Program-made: the position numbers and the translations under genes
Source of the DNA: JAEUIX01 sp046156035
GTDB lineage: Bacteria > Planctomycetota > Phycisphaerae > Phycisphaerales > UBA1924
NCBI GenBank assembly: GCA_046156035.1
Contig: JBJXEW010000056.1
Location: 62,001 to 126,000 of the forward strand
Direction: 5' to 3'
Length of the DNA stretch: 64,000 nucleotides
Notes under the pieces: generated by a model
Database searches by the model: none
Told to the model about the DNA's origin: nothing
What the model saw: only the letters and a program-made list of their open reading frames with translations
Shown: positions 44,440 through 53,345 of the stretch, one piece after another
Position numbering within the stretch: position 1 is the first letter of the stretch
How the letters are laid out: every line of letters begins with the position of its first letter

Positions 44440-45693
44440 TCAATCCGGCTCTTTGAGTGTGCCCAGCCGCCGCAGCGCTGGGAATGCCAGCGCGATGCCC
44501 GCCACCACCACCAGCGTGCCGATGCCCCCGCTCACCACCGAGACCATCGGCGACCAGAGGTGCGCGACGAGGCCCGATTCGTACGCGCCCAGTTCGTTGC
44601 TGGATTCGATGAACACGCTGTTGACCGCGGCGACGCGGCCGCGCACGGAGTCGGGCGTGCGGACCTGCACGAGAACGTGGCGGACGACGACGCTGATGCC
44701 GTCGAGGCCGCCGAGGAGGGCCAGGAGCGCCAGCGAGAGCCAGAAGTTGGTGCTGAGGCCGAAGCCGATGGTGGCCAGACCGAAGCCCGCCACGCTCCAG
44801 AGCAGCACCGGCCCGGCACGCTTGAACCCGGGGATGTGCGCAAGCACCTGCGCGGCAATGAGCGCCCCCACATACGGCGCGGCGTTCAAGAAGCCCAGTT
44901 CACGCGGACCGACGTGGAGAATGTCCTTGGCGAAGACGGGAAGGAGGGCGGTTGCGCCGCCGATGAGCACGGCGAAGAGGTCCAGCGTGATCGCGGCCAG
45001 CACGGTGCGTTCCTGCCTCAGAAACGCGAAGCCGCCAAAGAGCGTGCGCAAAGTGCGCGGCTCCGACATGCGCTGCGCGGCACGCGGCCGCACGGCGGTC
45101 ATGGAGAGGGCGAACGCAAGCGCACCGCCCGCGGCAAGCAGACACACCGGCCACGCCGCGTGGTACACACCCAGCATCAGGCCCGCCAGCACCGGCCCGC
45201 CGATCGCCGCGGCTTGGAAGATGCTGGAGTTCCACGTCACGGCGTTGTGGAACGTCTCCTTGGGCACCAGCAGGGGCAGCAGGGCCCCGCGCGCGGGAGA
45301 GTTGAACGCCTTGGCCGCGCCGCTGAGGACGAGGCAGCCATAAATGACCCACACCGGCCCTTGCCAGAGGGAGACCGCGGCAAGGCCCAGCGAGCAGAGG
45401 AAGTACGCCATCTGGGAGGCGATGACGAGTGTGCGACGGTCGTGAACATCGGCCGCGTGTCCGCCGACGAGGGCGAGGAGGATGACGGGGAGGGCCTGCG
45501 AGAGGCCGACGTAGCCGAGGGCGAGTTGGGAGTGCGTCCGTTCGTAAAGTTCCCACGTGACGGCGACGCCCTGCATGCGGGCACCCATGGTGGAGAAAAT
45601 CCATCCGGAGGCGAAGCGCGTGTAGTTGGGCTCGCGGAGCGCGGCGAAGGGATCGTGCTTGGGGGGTGGCGGCTCAGCGCCGGGGGCGGGCAT
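44440..45693 (-). CDS. MFS efflux transporter (EntS/MFS_3-like)
   Basis: 417 residues, twelve predicted TM helices. MFS motif A variant GGHAADVHDRRTLVIASQ at ~73-90 between TM2 and TM3, and LVLSGAAKAFNSPARGALLPLLVP, characteristic of the MFS_3 / enterobactin-exporter-like group. Function is export of small molecules, substrate unknown. ATG 45693 is preferred over 45765; 70 bp separate it from the divergent nucleotidyltransferase. Confidence 0.9.
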   Translation of the reverse strand: MPAPGAEPPPPKHDPFAALREPNYTRFASGWIFSTMGARMQGVAVTWELYERTHSQLALGYVGLSQALPVILLALVGGHAADVHDRRTLVIASQMAYFLCSLGLAAVSLWQGPVWVIYGCLVLSGAAKAFNSPARGALLPLLVPKETFHNAVTWNSSIFQAAAIGGPVLAGLMLGVYHAAWPVCLLAAGGALAFALSMTAVRPRAAQRMSEPRTLRTLFGGFAFLRQERTVLAAITLDLFAVLIGGATALLPVFAKDILHVGPRELGFLNAAPYVGALIAAQVLAHIPGFKRAGPVLLWSVAGFGLATIGFGLSTNFWLSLALLALLGGLDGISVVVRHVLVQVRTPDSVRGRVAAVNSVFIESSNELGAYESGLVAHLWSPMVSVVSGGIGTLVVVAGIALAFPALRRLGTLKEPD

Positions 45694-45763
45694 GGAGGAA
45701 CGTATACCCTCGCACGAGCCGACGGACGCTCCAAACCGGACCCGCTCAACGTGGATTGCCACC

Positions 45764-46546
45764 ATGCCAACGACGCTCGATCAATCGTTGATCGACACGC
45801 ATCTCTCGCAGCAGCCTTACCCGCTGCTCTTCGTCACCGTGAGCGGTGCGCACCTGTACGGCTTTGAGTCACCCAACTCTGACTATGACCTGCGCGGGTG
45901 CCACCTGCTGCCCGCGACGGACATGCTGGGATTCCGGCGGCCGCGAGAGACCGTGGAGGTGATGAACAAGACCGGCCCGATCGAGATCGATATCGTCACG
46001 CACGACGTGCGCAAGTACTTCTCGCTACTGCTAAAGCACAACGGGTACGTGCTGGAGCAGGTGTTTTCGCCGCTGGTCGTGCAGAGTTCGCCCGCGTTCG
46101 AGGAGATCAAGACGCTGGCGAAGGGCTGCATCACGCGCAAAGTCCACTACCACTTCTTTCACTTCGCGCAGAGTCAGTGGAAACTGGTGGCGGGCAAGGA
46201 CCAGCCAACCGTGAAGGGCCTTCTCTACACGTATCGCGTGCTGCTGGCCGGAATGCACGTACTGCGCACGGGCCACGTGGAATCGAACCTGCGCGTGCTG
46301 AACGAAACGTCGCGGCTTGGGTACATCGACGACCTGATCGCTCGCAAACTCGCCGGGGACGAGCGGCAACTTCTGTCACCCGGCGAACTCGACAAGCATC
46401 GGGCGGAGTTTGATCGCCTGTGTGCCCAGCTCGAAGTGGCTCGCGATGCGAGCACACTGCCCGAGGAACCGACAACCGCCGACGACTTGGAACGGCTGCT
46501 TGTGCGGTTGCGACTGGGAACGCTTGGGCCCCAGTCAGGGCGTTGA
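45764..46546 (+). CDS. Pol-beta-superfamily nucleotidyltransferase, RlaP-like (PF10127)
   Basis: 260 residues. The N-terminal VSGAHLYGFESPNSDYDLRG carries the nucleotidyltransferase metal site (SDYD) with GA replacing the usual GS; the third acidic residue is probably in IEIDIVTHDV. The helical remainder (KYFSLLLKHNGYVLEQVF onward) matches the predicted nucleotidyltransferases related to the RNA-ligase-associated polymerase RlaP. No RNA ligase is adjacent. The 3' end overlaps the convergent membrane-protein gene by 12 bp. Confidence 0.78.
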   Translation: MPTTLDQSLIDTHLSQQPYPLLFVTVSGAHLYGFESPNSDYDLRGCHLLPATDMLGFRRPRETVEVMNKTGPIEIDIVTHDVRKYFSLLLKHNGYVLEQVFSPLVVQSSPAFEEIKTLAKGCITRKVHYHFFHFAQSQWKLVAGKDQPTVKGLLYTYRVLLAGMHVLRTGHVESNLRVLNETSRLGYIDDLIARKLAGDERQLLSPGELDKHRAEFDRLCAQLEVARDASTLPEEPTTADDLERLLVRLRLGTLGPQSGR

Positions 46547-47218
46547 TGGAGGGACGCCACCAAAACTTGTGCCGCACTCCGGGCAAGTCCAACCGGAAAG
46601 TCCGGTGAGGTCGTAGCCGCAACGTGCACACATTCCGGGCCCTCGGGTCAGGGCGGGGCGAAGCAGAAACCACACGAAGGGTGCGAGGATGATCGCCGTC
46701 CAAAGGAGTTGGGATACCACGACCTTGTGGATGTACCACGAACCGCTCCATGACAGTCGATAGTGCACCGCACCCGGCAGAACCGCCGCGAGACAAACGC
46801 CCCAGATCGCGGCCCGTCGCCCCAGCAGTATGTAGAGGCACGGTGCAAACGCCAATGCACGCCAGAACATGCCCGGCTCGGTGAAACCACCGGCCATCCG
46901 TCGAGTGGTCCATGAGTCCGCCAACGCCAGACCAAACCCTGCGCTGAATAGGAACAGAATCACGTGAGCAGCGACCGGGCGCCTTCTGAGTCGTTGGCAG
47001 AGCGCCACCAGAGCCGCGCCGAAGAAGGCCGGAGCCCCGAGCACCATTGCGGCATGCGTGGGTCGAGCCGACCAGCCCGACGTGTCAGGCAAACTTCCGA
47101 CGGCCACGCAGGCATTCGCGCCAACGTAAAAAGCGATACCGGTAACCCGTGCCAGCACCGCCTCGCCAGAATCGACTGCGACGTTTCTGCTCGGTGGCTT
47201 GTGGTCGCCCTGCGTCAT
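46535..47218 (-). CDS. Membrane protein with C-terminal zinc ribbon
   Basis: 227 residues. About five TM helices (~24-195), then a zinc ribbon CARCGYDLTGLSGWTCPECG, a C-terminal signature of planctomycete membrane proteins. Function unknown. ATG 47218, with the next minus-strand gene (mqnE) upstream across a 27-bp gap, so it may be the last gene of that transcript. Confidence 0.7.
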   Translation of the reverse strand: MTQGDHKPPSRNVAVDSGEAVLARVTGIAFYVGANACVAVGSLPDTSGWSARPTHAAMVLGAPAFFGAALVALCQRLRRRPVAAHVILFLFSAGFGLALADSWTTRRMAGGFTEPGMFWRALAFAPCLYILLGRRAAIWGVCLAAVLPGAVHYRLSWSGSWYIHKVVVSQLLWTAIILAPFVWFLLRPALTRGPGMCARCGYDLTGLSGWTCPECGTSFGGVPPSTP

Positions 47219-47245
47219 GAACGGTCGCCTGACTCACGCGCTGCG

Positions 47246-48730
47246 CTAGACCGACGCCACACTCCATCGCTTCCCCTCGCGTTTCACAGGCCGATACAAC
47301 GTGTCGCGCTCCACGGGTCGCAGGCCCGCATCGCGGATGGCCTTGGTGAGCGTGGCGACGGTGACCTCCTGGTGCGTGCTCGCGCCGCCCACCTTGGTGA
47401 TGTCGTACCAGACCACGGTGCCGTCGATGTCATCGGCTCCGCTCTGGAGCATGAGTTGGGCCATGGCCACGGTCTGCATGATCCAGAAGGCCTTGACGTG
47501 GGGGAAGTTGTCGAGCATGAGCCGCGCGATGGCGAGCGTGCGCAGGTTTTCGAGGCCCGTGGGGCCGGGGCGGTCTTCGAGTTCGGAGCCGTCGGGGAAG
47601 AAGGGGAGAGGGATGATGGTTTGGTAGTACCCGGAGGCACTGGGCACTGGGCACTGGGCACCGGGAAGGGCACTGGGGACTGGGCACTGGGCACTGGTGG
47701 CGGAAGCCGCGCGTTGGCGGGCGAGCATGTCCAGCGGCTTGAGCGTGCCGGGACGCGTGAGCGTGATGACGGGGGCGTTGCTGGTGCCCTCGCGGTAGCC
47801 GAGGTGGCCGGATTCAGACTCAGGCTGAGGTGCCGAAGCACCAGTGCCCAGTGCCCAGTCCCCAGTGCCTTCATATCCCAGCCTTGCCAGTGCCTCATCC
47901 TGCGCGGTGCGGAGCATGTCCATGTGCACGAGGCGGTCGTGGCGGGTTTCGATGTGGCCGTAGAGGAGCGTGGCGTTGGTGTTGAGGCCGATCTCGTGGG
48001 CCACGCGGTGGACATCGAGCCAGACATCGGAGCGGATCTTGCCCTTGTACGCCTCATCGTGCACGCGGTCGTCGAAGACCTCGGCTCCGCCACCGGGGAG
48101 CGAGCCCAGACCCGCCGCCCTGAGTTCTTCGAGCACCCAGCGGATGCCGGCCTTGCGGTCATCAACCGAGTACTTCTTGGCGATCTTGGCGAGGTGCACG
48201 ATCTCCACGGCCGTAAAGGCTTTCACGTGCAGGTTGCTGCCGCAGCGCTTCGCCTCGTCGCGGATGGTGGCCACAAGTTCGGGGTAGTAACTCCAGGGCA
48301 GTTTGGGGTGCAGGCCGCCCACGCAGTGCATCTCCGTCGCGCCGGCCTCCACGGCCTGGCGGACCTGCTCACGCACATACGCCATGTCTCGCGTGTACGC
48401 GCCCTCCTGCCCTTCCTTGCGGTAGAACTCGCAGAAGGTGCAGGAGAGGGCGCAGATGTTCGAGTAGTTCAGGTGGCGGTTGACGTTGTAGTAGCCCACA
48501 TCGCCGTGCAGGCGGCGGGCCACGCGGTTCGCAAGGGCGCACACCGTCCACACGTCCGGCGTCGTGAACAACACCTCGCCGTCGGCGATAGTCAGCCGCT
48601 CGCCCGCATCCACCCTCGCGGCAATCGCCTCCAGCCTCGCATCCGCGCGCGGCACAACCCCACCCGCCCCGCGAGAGGTGCCTCGCGAAGGGAAGACATC
48701 GGGCGTGGAGATGGCGATCTGGGCTGGCAT
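47246..48730 (-). CDS. mqnE: Aminofutalosine synthase, radical SAM, with internal repeat insert
   Basis: 494 residues; the family is usually ~370. Radical-SAM CxxxCxxC is CALSCTFC (C93, C97, C100), followed by MHCVGGLHPKLPWSYYPELV, SLPGGGAEVFDD, LNTNATLLYGHIETRHDR, and after the insert YYQTIIPLPFFP and ADDIDGTVVWYDITKVGGAS. It makes aminofutalosine in the futalosine menaquinone pathway (with mqnC at 61 kb). Residues ~288-367 are extra, built from two inverted GGGCACT heptad arrays and the sequence between them. Start ATG 48730 keeps the MPAQIAIS N-terminus. CofH/MqnC homologues are alternatives, but GGLHP favours MqnE. Confidence 0.88.
   Translation of the reverse strand: MPAQIAISTPDVFPSRGTSRGAGGVVPRADARLEAIAARVDAGERLTIADGEVLFTTPDVWTVCALANRVARRLHGDVGYYNVNRHLNYSNICALSCTFCEFYRKEGQEGAYTRDMAYVREQVRQAVEAGATEMHCVGGLHPKLPWSYYPELVATIRDEAKRCGSNLHVKAFTAVEIVHLAKIAKKYSVDDRKAGIRWVLEELRAAGLGSLPGGGAEVFDDRVHDEAYKGKIRSDVWLDVHRVAHEIGLNTNATLLYGHIETRHDRLVHMDMLRTAQDEALARLGYEGTGDWALGTGASAPQPESESGHLGYREGTSNAPVITLTRPGTLKPLDMLARQRAASATSAQCPVPSALPGAQCPVPSASGYYQTIIPLPFFPDGSELEDRPGPTGLENLRTLAIARLMLDNFPHVKAFWIMQTVAMAQLMLQSGADDIDGTVVWYDITKVGGASTHQEVTVATLTKAIRDAGLRPVERDTLYRPVKREGKRWSVASV
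47636..47869. repeat. Inverted heptad arrays inside mqnE (29-bp perfect inverted repeat)
   Basis: Array 1 (47636-47700) is made of GGGCACT heptads with variants. Array 2 (47841-47869) is its reverse complement form. 47669-47697 and 47841-47869 are perfect 29-nt reverse complements, separated by 143 nt. Resembles the heptameric STRR repeats known from cyanobacteria in style. Confidence 0.93.
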
Positions 48731-48784
48731 GATCGGCGCGGCATGGTACGCGCGTGGTGCGCCAACCACCCGGCGTGAGGGGCC

Positions 48785-50218
48785 TCAAGGGCGGAGGTTT
48801 CCCGTGATCCACAGGCCAAGCAGCAACGCTGCGGCCAGGGCCACAACACCCAGCGCCGCCGCCGCAAAACGCACCACGCTCCACTGCCGCTTCGCCCGCT
48901 CTCGCGCCTCGGCGTACGGAATCGTCGTGAAACTCACCATGTCATACAGCGGCACGAACCACGCAGGAGCCGCGGCGTTCAGGGCGTGCTCCACCTTCTT
49001 CTTCCAGCGGAACGCGCGCGTGCCCACCTTGTCGCGCATCTCCACGAAGTTGTCCAAGGCCATGTCCGCGATCGCATCCGCGTGGGCCTTGCGGCGGCGC
49101 TGGTAATGATCCAGTGCGGCGGGCTGGTCGCTTGCGTGCTCACGCAGGCAGCGGTCGAGTTCCAGGCAGTCCTCGAACGCGGCGTTCATGCCCTGACCGA
49201 AGAAGGGGACGATGGCGTGTGCCGCGTCGCCCAGCAGCACCACCTTGCCGCCACGCTGCCACGGCCAGCAGCGCACCGTCACCAGCGATGATGACGGATT
49301 CGCCAGGTAGTCTCGCGCAAGCGTCGGCATGAGGGGCACCGCATCCGCGTAATGCGCGCGGAAGAACGCCTCCACCTCACTCTCGGTGCGCAGCGCGTTC
49401 AGGCCGCGCGGCCCGTCCCACGGCCAGAAGAGCGTGCACGTGAAACTCTTGTCCCGGTTGGGCAGGGCGATCATCATGCTCCCGCCGCGCGGCCAGATGT
49501 GCAGCGCACCGGGGTCCATCGCGTAGCCGCCGAAGCGGGCCACATCCGCCCCCCCCGGCCCGCCCGCGCCCGGCGGCAAGTGCGCGGCGGGCGGAATGTG
49601 CAGTTCCTTGTACCCGTGCTGCAAATACGACTGGCTGTACTCGAAGCGGTCCGCCTTCTGCATGGCGAGCCGCACCGGCGAGAACGCACCGTCGCCCCCG
49701 ATGACCAGATCGGCCGCGTGGCGTGTGTGCTCGCCCGTGGTGGTGTGCTGCACCACCACCGCCGACGCCTCAAGGTCCACATCCACGCACGCCTGATCGA
49801 AGTGGAAGGCCACGTTGGGGCTCGCCGCGGCGGCTTCGATGAGGCGCAGGTTCAGGCCGCCGCGCGAGACGGAGTTGATGGCCTGTGTGCCGCTGGCGCT
49901 GTAAGGCTGATAGACCGGTGCACCGCGGGCGGGGGGGGGGTGGATCATGCGGCCGCGCATCGGGCACGCGTCAAGGTCGAGAACAATCTGGTCCAGCCCG
50001 GCCCCGCGCAGGCCCGCGATGCCGCGGGCGGAGAGGGCGAGGTTGATGGAGCGGCCGCCGGTGTAGCCCTTGGCGCGCGGGTCGCTGCGGCGTTCCACAA
50101 CGCTCACGCGCCACCCGGCGCGGCTGAGGTACACGGCCAAGAGCGAACCCGCAAGGCCCGCGCCCACGATGATGGCGCTGCGGCCTGAACCGTACGGAAC
50201 GGAAGCGGGGCCGGTCAT
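48785..50218 (-). CDS. kmo: Kynurenine 3-monooxygenase
   Basis: 477 residues. FAD- and NADPH-dependent hydroxylation of kynurenine. N-terminal Rossmann FAD site AIIVGAGLAGSLLAVYLSRA at ~15-34, GGRSINLALSARG at ~54-66, DLVIGGDGAFSPVR, the GD motif VVLLGDAAHAIVPFFGQGMN, and a C-terminal TM helix (~447-470). It carries a run of nine G (49931-49939) in frame, encoding part of HPPPARG. The start overlaps the kynU stop (ATGA at 50215-50218). Confidence 0.95.
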   Translation of the reverse strand: MTGPASVPYGSGRSAIIVGAGLAGSLLAVYLSRAGWRVSVVERRSDPRAKGYTGGRSINLALSARGIAGLRGAGLDQIVLDLDACPMRGRMIHPPPARGAPVYQPYSASGTQAINSVSRGGLNLRLIEAAAASPNVAFHFDQACVDVDLEASAVVVQHTTTGEHTRHAADLVIGGDGAFSPVRLAMQKADRFEYSQSYLQHGYKELHIPPAAHLPPGAGGPGGADVARFGGYAMDPGALHIWPRGGSMMIALPNRDKSFTCTLFWPWDGPRGLNALRTESEVEAFFRAHYADAVPLMPTLARDYLANPSSSLVTVRCWPWQRGGKVVLLGDAAHAIVPFFGQGMNAAFEDCLELDRCLREHASDQPAALDHYQRRRKAHADAIADMALDNFVEMRDKVGTRAFRWKKKVEHALNAAAPAWFVPLYDMVSFTTIPYAEARERAKRQWSVVRFAAAALGVVALAAALLLGLWITGNLRP

Positions 50219-51615
50219 GCCCCCCAACTTTCGGCCGCGAAACTCGCCTCCAGTTCGTGCGCGAAGCGCCACACGTCATGGAAGGAGTTGTAAAGGGGTG
50301 TCGGCGCCACGCGCATGACATTCGGCTCGCGGAAATCGCAGACGATGCCCGCCGTGCGCAGGGCCGCCTGGCGTGCCTTGCCGCCGCCGCGGATGCGGAG
50401 CGAGAGTTGGCACCCGCGCCGGGCAGGATCGCGGGGGGTGATGATCTGGACGGGGGGCTTGCCGCTCGCGTCGGGACCGATGCGGGCGTTCAGGCCGTCG
50501 AGCAGTTGCTCCAGATAGCCCGTGAGGGCCAGAGACTTCTCGCGCAGGCGTGCCACGCCCCCTGCCTCGCGGAAGAGTTCCAGCGACGAGCGCAGCGGCG
50601 CCAGCGACAGGACCGGCGGGTTGGAGAGCGCCCACCGGTCGGCGTTGAGCGAGGGTTGAAAGCCCGGATCCATCTTGAAGCGCGTGCGCGGGTCGTGGCC
50701 CCACCAGCCCGCGAGTTGGGCCACGTCTCGCCGCGCGTGGTGGCGCTCGTGGATGAACGCTCCGCCCACCGCCCCCGGCCCGGCGTTGAGATACTTGTAC
50801 GAGCACCACACCGCGAAATCGGCACCCGCGCCACCAAGGCCCGCCGTCACCACACCACCCGCTTCGTGCAAGCGCATGGGGACGTTGCCGATGGCGTGGG
50901 CCAGGTCCCACCCCACCACGGCACCCGCCTCGCGCCCGGCCTTGGTGATGGCGTCCATATCAAACCACTGGCCGGTCAGGTAGTTCACCGCGCCCAGCAT
51001 CACCAGCGCGATGGTCGGCCCGTTGACGCGAAGAGTCTCCACAATGTCCTCGGTGCGAAGTGTCTCCTCGCCCTCGCGCGGCTTGAGGCGGATGAGCGAC
51101 TCGTTGGGGTGAAACCCCTTCACCGCCGCCTGGCTGCGCACCGCGTATTGATCGCTGGGAAACGCGGCATCCTCGATCACGATCTTGAACCGCTCCTTGG
51201 TGGGGCGGTAGAAACTCATCATCAGGAGGTGCAGGTTCACCGTGAGCGAGTTCATCGCCACCACCTCGCTCGGCTTGGCCCCCACAAGCGGCGCGATCAG
51301 TTCGCGAAACGGCTCGTGATACGGAAACCACGGGTGCGGCCCGTGAAAGTGCCCCTCCACACCCAGCGTCGCCCACGCGTCCAGTTCCGCTGCCACCGCC
51401 TCCCGCGCGGCCGCGGGCATCAGGCCCAGCGAGTTGCCGCAGAGGTAGGTGCAGGGCTTGTCGATGTCGCTTCGCGACCCTGCGCTGGCCGTAGCAGCAC
51501 CGCCAACGCTGGCCATAGCCCCCATCGTCGGGCAGGCGAACTTGGAGCGCAGCGCCCGCAGCGGGTCGCGCTCATCCAGACCCAAGGCAACCGATTCCGT
51601 GTCTTCAGTGGGCAT
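50215..51615 (-). CDS. kynU: Kynureninase
   Basis: 466 residues. PLP-dependent cleavage of (3-hydroxy)kynurenine to (3-hydroxy)anthranilate and alanine. YLCGNSLGLMPAAAREAV at ~57-74, FYRPTKERFKIVIED, VGWDLAHAIGN, the PLP lysine in WCSYKYLNAGPGAVG, and DPRTRFKMDPGFQPS. Follows the ACMSD gene by 27 bp and overlaps kmo. Slightly long N-terminal Ala/Gly tail (~30-48). Confidence 0.95.
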   Translation of the reverse strand: MPTEDTESVALGLDERDPLRALRSKFACPTMGAMASVGGAATASAGSRSDIDKPCTYLCGNSLGLMPAAAREAVAAELDAWATLGVEGHFHGPHPWFPYHEPFRELIAPLVGAKPSEVVAMNSLTVNLHLLMMSFYRPTKERFKIVIEDAAFPSDQYAVRSQAAVKGFHPNESLIRLKPREGEETLRTEDIVETLRVNGPTIALVMLGAVNYLTGQWFDMDAITKAGREAGAVVGWDLAHAIGNVPMRLHEAGGVVTAGLGGAGADFAVWCSYKYLNAGPGAVGGAFIHERHHARRDVAQLAGWWGHDPRTRFKMDPGFQPSLNADRWALSNPPVLSLAPLRSSLELFREAGGVARLREKSLALTGYLEQLLDGLNARIGPDASGKPPVQIITPRDPARRGCQLSLRIRGGGKARQAALRTAGIVCDFREPNVMRVAPTPLYNSFHDVWRFAHELEASFAAESWGA

Positions 51616-51642
51616 GGGCCATTGTTCCCGCCTGAGGGGGCA

Positions 51643-52716
51643 TCATCCCGCACTCGGGCTCATCCCCAGAAACTCGCGGGCGCTTCCAGCCAGAATCATG
51701 GCCCGGTCGGCCCCGCTCAGTTCACGCATCCCGGCCACCATCGCGCCAGGGCTGGCTTCACCCAGCGGGAAGGGGTAGTCGCTGCCGAGGGCCACGCGGC
51801 TGGCCCCCAGTTGCTTCACCAACAGCCGCAGCGCATCGCCATCGTGCGTGAGCGAATCCACCCAGAACTTAGCCGGTCTCTGCGGCCCGGCTCCCTCGTC
51901 CATCGCCAGATACTCCCGCGGATGCTTCGCGCCGGCAGGGAACAAATCCGGTCGGCACTCAAAGCCGTGGACGATCCTTCCCAGTGTGCCGAAGAACGAC
52001 CCGCCCCCATGGGCAAACGCCACACGCAGCGCGGGCGACTCACCCAGCACGCCGCCGAACAGTACCGCCATCATCGCCATCGTCGTCTCGGTGGGCATGC
52101 CCACCAGCCAGGGCATCCAGTAGTTCGCCATGCGCGGCGACGTCTGCCCCAGCATGTCCCAGGGGTGGATGAAGACCGCCGCGCCCAGATCGGCGGCACG
52201 TTTCAGCACCCGCCGCGGGCCAGGCTGATCAAGATTCTCGCCGTTGATGTGCGTGCCGATCTGCACGCCGCGCAGGCCCAGTTCGCCCACGCACCGTTCC
52301 AACTCGCGGCAGGCCAGGTCGGCATCCTGCATGGGCACCGTGCCCAGCCCCTCGAACCGCCGCAGTCCGTCTTGCATCGGCGCGGCGAGGCAGACCTCCG
52401 CGACATGATCGTTCAGCAGGCGTGCCAGATCGTGCGCATCCGCGGCCTTGGCCCAGTATGAGAACATCACCGGCACGGTGGAGAGCACCTGCGTGGTCAC
52501 GCCCGCGGCGTCCATGTCGGCAAGGCGGGCCTGCACGTCCCAGCAGTTGCAGCCGATCTCGCGAAAAACCTTGCGGCCGCCGCCTTCAAGCGTCTGCTCC
52601 ATGCGAGCGCAGCCGGGCTGGTGGTGGGCGAGTTCGATCCACCCCGCGTAGCCGCTCTTGGCCGTCCAACTCGGCCATGTTTGCGGCAGGATGTGCGTGT
52701 GCAGGTCAACGCGCAC
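51643..52716 (-). CDS. Aminocarboxymuconate-semialdehyde decarboxylase (ACMSD), amidohydrolase fold
   Basis: 357 residues from GTG 52716. N-terminal metal ligands VDLHTHILPQTW (HxH), later GGVLGESPALRVAFAHGGGS and FWVDSLTHDGDAL, and a GSDYPFPLGEASPG terminal motif with the catalytic aspartate. It diverts 3-HAA oxidation product toward 2-aminomuconate. Starting at the first downstream ATG would lose the HxH, so GTG is preferred; it overlaps the 3-HAO stop by 11 bp. Confidence 0.93.
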   Translation of the reverse strand: MRVDLHTHILPQTWPSWTAKSGYAGWIELAHHQPGCARMEQTLEGGGRKVFREIGCNCWDVQARLADMDAAGVTTQVLSTVPVMFSYWAKAADAHDLARLLNDHVAEVCLAAPMQDGLRRFEGLGTVPMQDADLACRELERCVGELGLRGVQIGTHINGENLDQPGPRRVLKRAADLGAAVFIHPWDMLGQTSPRMANYWMPWLVGMPTETTMAMMAVLFGGVLGESPALRVAFAHGGGSFFGTLGRIVHGFECRPDLFPAGAKHPREYLAMDEGAGPQRPAKFWVDSLTHDGDALRLLVKQLGASRVALGSDYPFPLGEASPGAMVAGMRELSGADRAMILAGSAREFLGMSPSAG

Positions 52717-53338
52717 GCCGGGCCCCCGGTGCCTTGCCGTTGCTGCGCTTGGCCCCGGCCGCACGCACGCGTCCGCCCTTCACCTCGATCGCCCCCGCAC
52801 GCTCGATGGTGTGCCCGCAGGCCTTGCAGGTGCGCTGCTTTGCCGGGCCGTTCCAGAAGGCGTTCATGATGATCCTGAGGTCTTCGTCGATCTTCTTCAG
52901 CACCCATTTCGCCTCGTACACAAGTTGATCGCACGTGGGGCAGTACCACCGCAGCGCATCCTTGCGTGGCTTGCCGCGTGCATCGGTGCCGCGCGGAAAC
53001 TCCACAATCAGACCCGCCGTGCCCGCGGGCCGCTGCGGCCTGTGCGGCACCAGGCGCGGCAGCAAGAACATCTCCCCCTCGCGGATCACGATGTCCCGTG
53101 GCTTGCTCCCATCAAGGGGTCGCACACGCAGGGCGATGTCGCCCTGCAACTGGTAGAAGAGTTCCTCGGTCGGGTTCACGTGAAAGTCGTTGCGCGTGTT
53201 GGGCCCGCCCGACACGAAGATGATCGCGTCCTTCGACTCGGCGCAGAGTTGCCGGTTGGCCACCGGCGGCTTCAGGTGCTTGCGGTTGGCCTTGATCCAC
53301 GCGTGCAGGTTGAAGGGTGAGGGAAGTGGCTCGCTCAT
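52706..53338 (-). CDS. nbaC: 3-hydroxyanthranilate 3,4-dioxygenase
   Basis: 210 residues. Fe(II) cupin that opens the 3-hydroxyanthranilate ring. Metal-binding FHVNPTEELFYQLQGD (~51-66) with the histidine and glutamate, plus MFLLPRLVPHRPQRP. C-terminal rubredoxin-like second iron site CPTC...CKAC (~133-170) typical of bacterial enzymes. Basic low-complexity tail after ~185. Starts 7 bp after the ROK kinase gene stop. Confidence 0.93.
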   Translation of the reverse strand: MSEPLPSPFNLHAWIKANRKHLKPPVANRQLCAESKDAIIFVSGGPNTRNDFHVNPTEELFYQLQGDIALRVRPLDGSKPRDIVIREGEMFLLPRLVPHRPQRPAGTAGLIVEFPRGTDARGKPRKDALRWYCPTCDQLVYEAKWVLKKIDEDLRIIMNAFWNGPAKQRTCKACGHTIERAGAIEVKGGRVRAAGAKRSNGKAPGARRAR

Positions 53339-53345
53339 CGCCGCA

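Noticed and set aside
47636..47869. CRISPR array
   Set aside because: Repeats are tandem heptads without unique spacers, inside a coding frame, with no cas genes.
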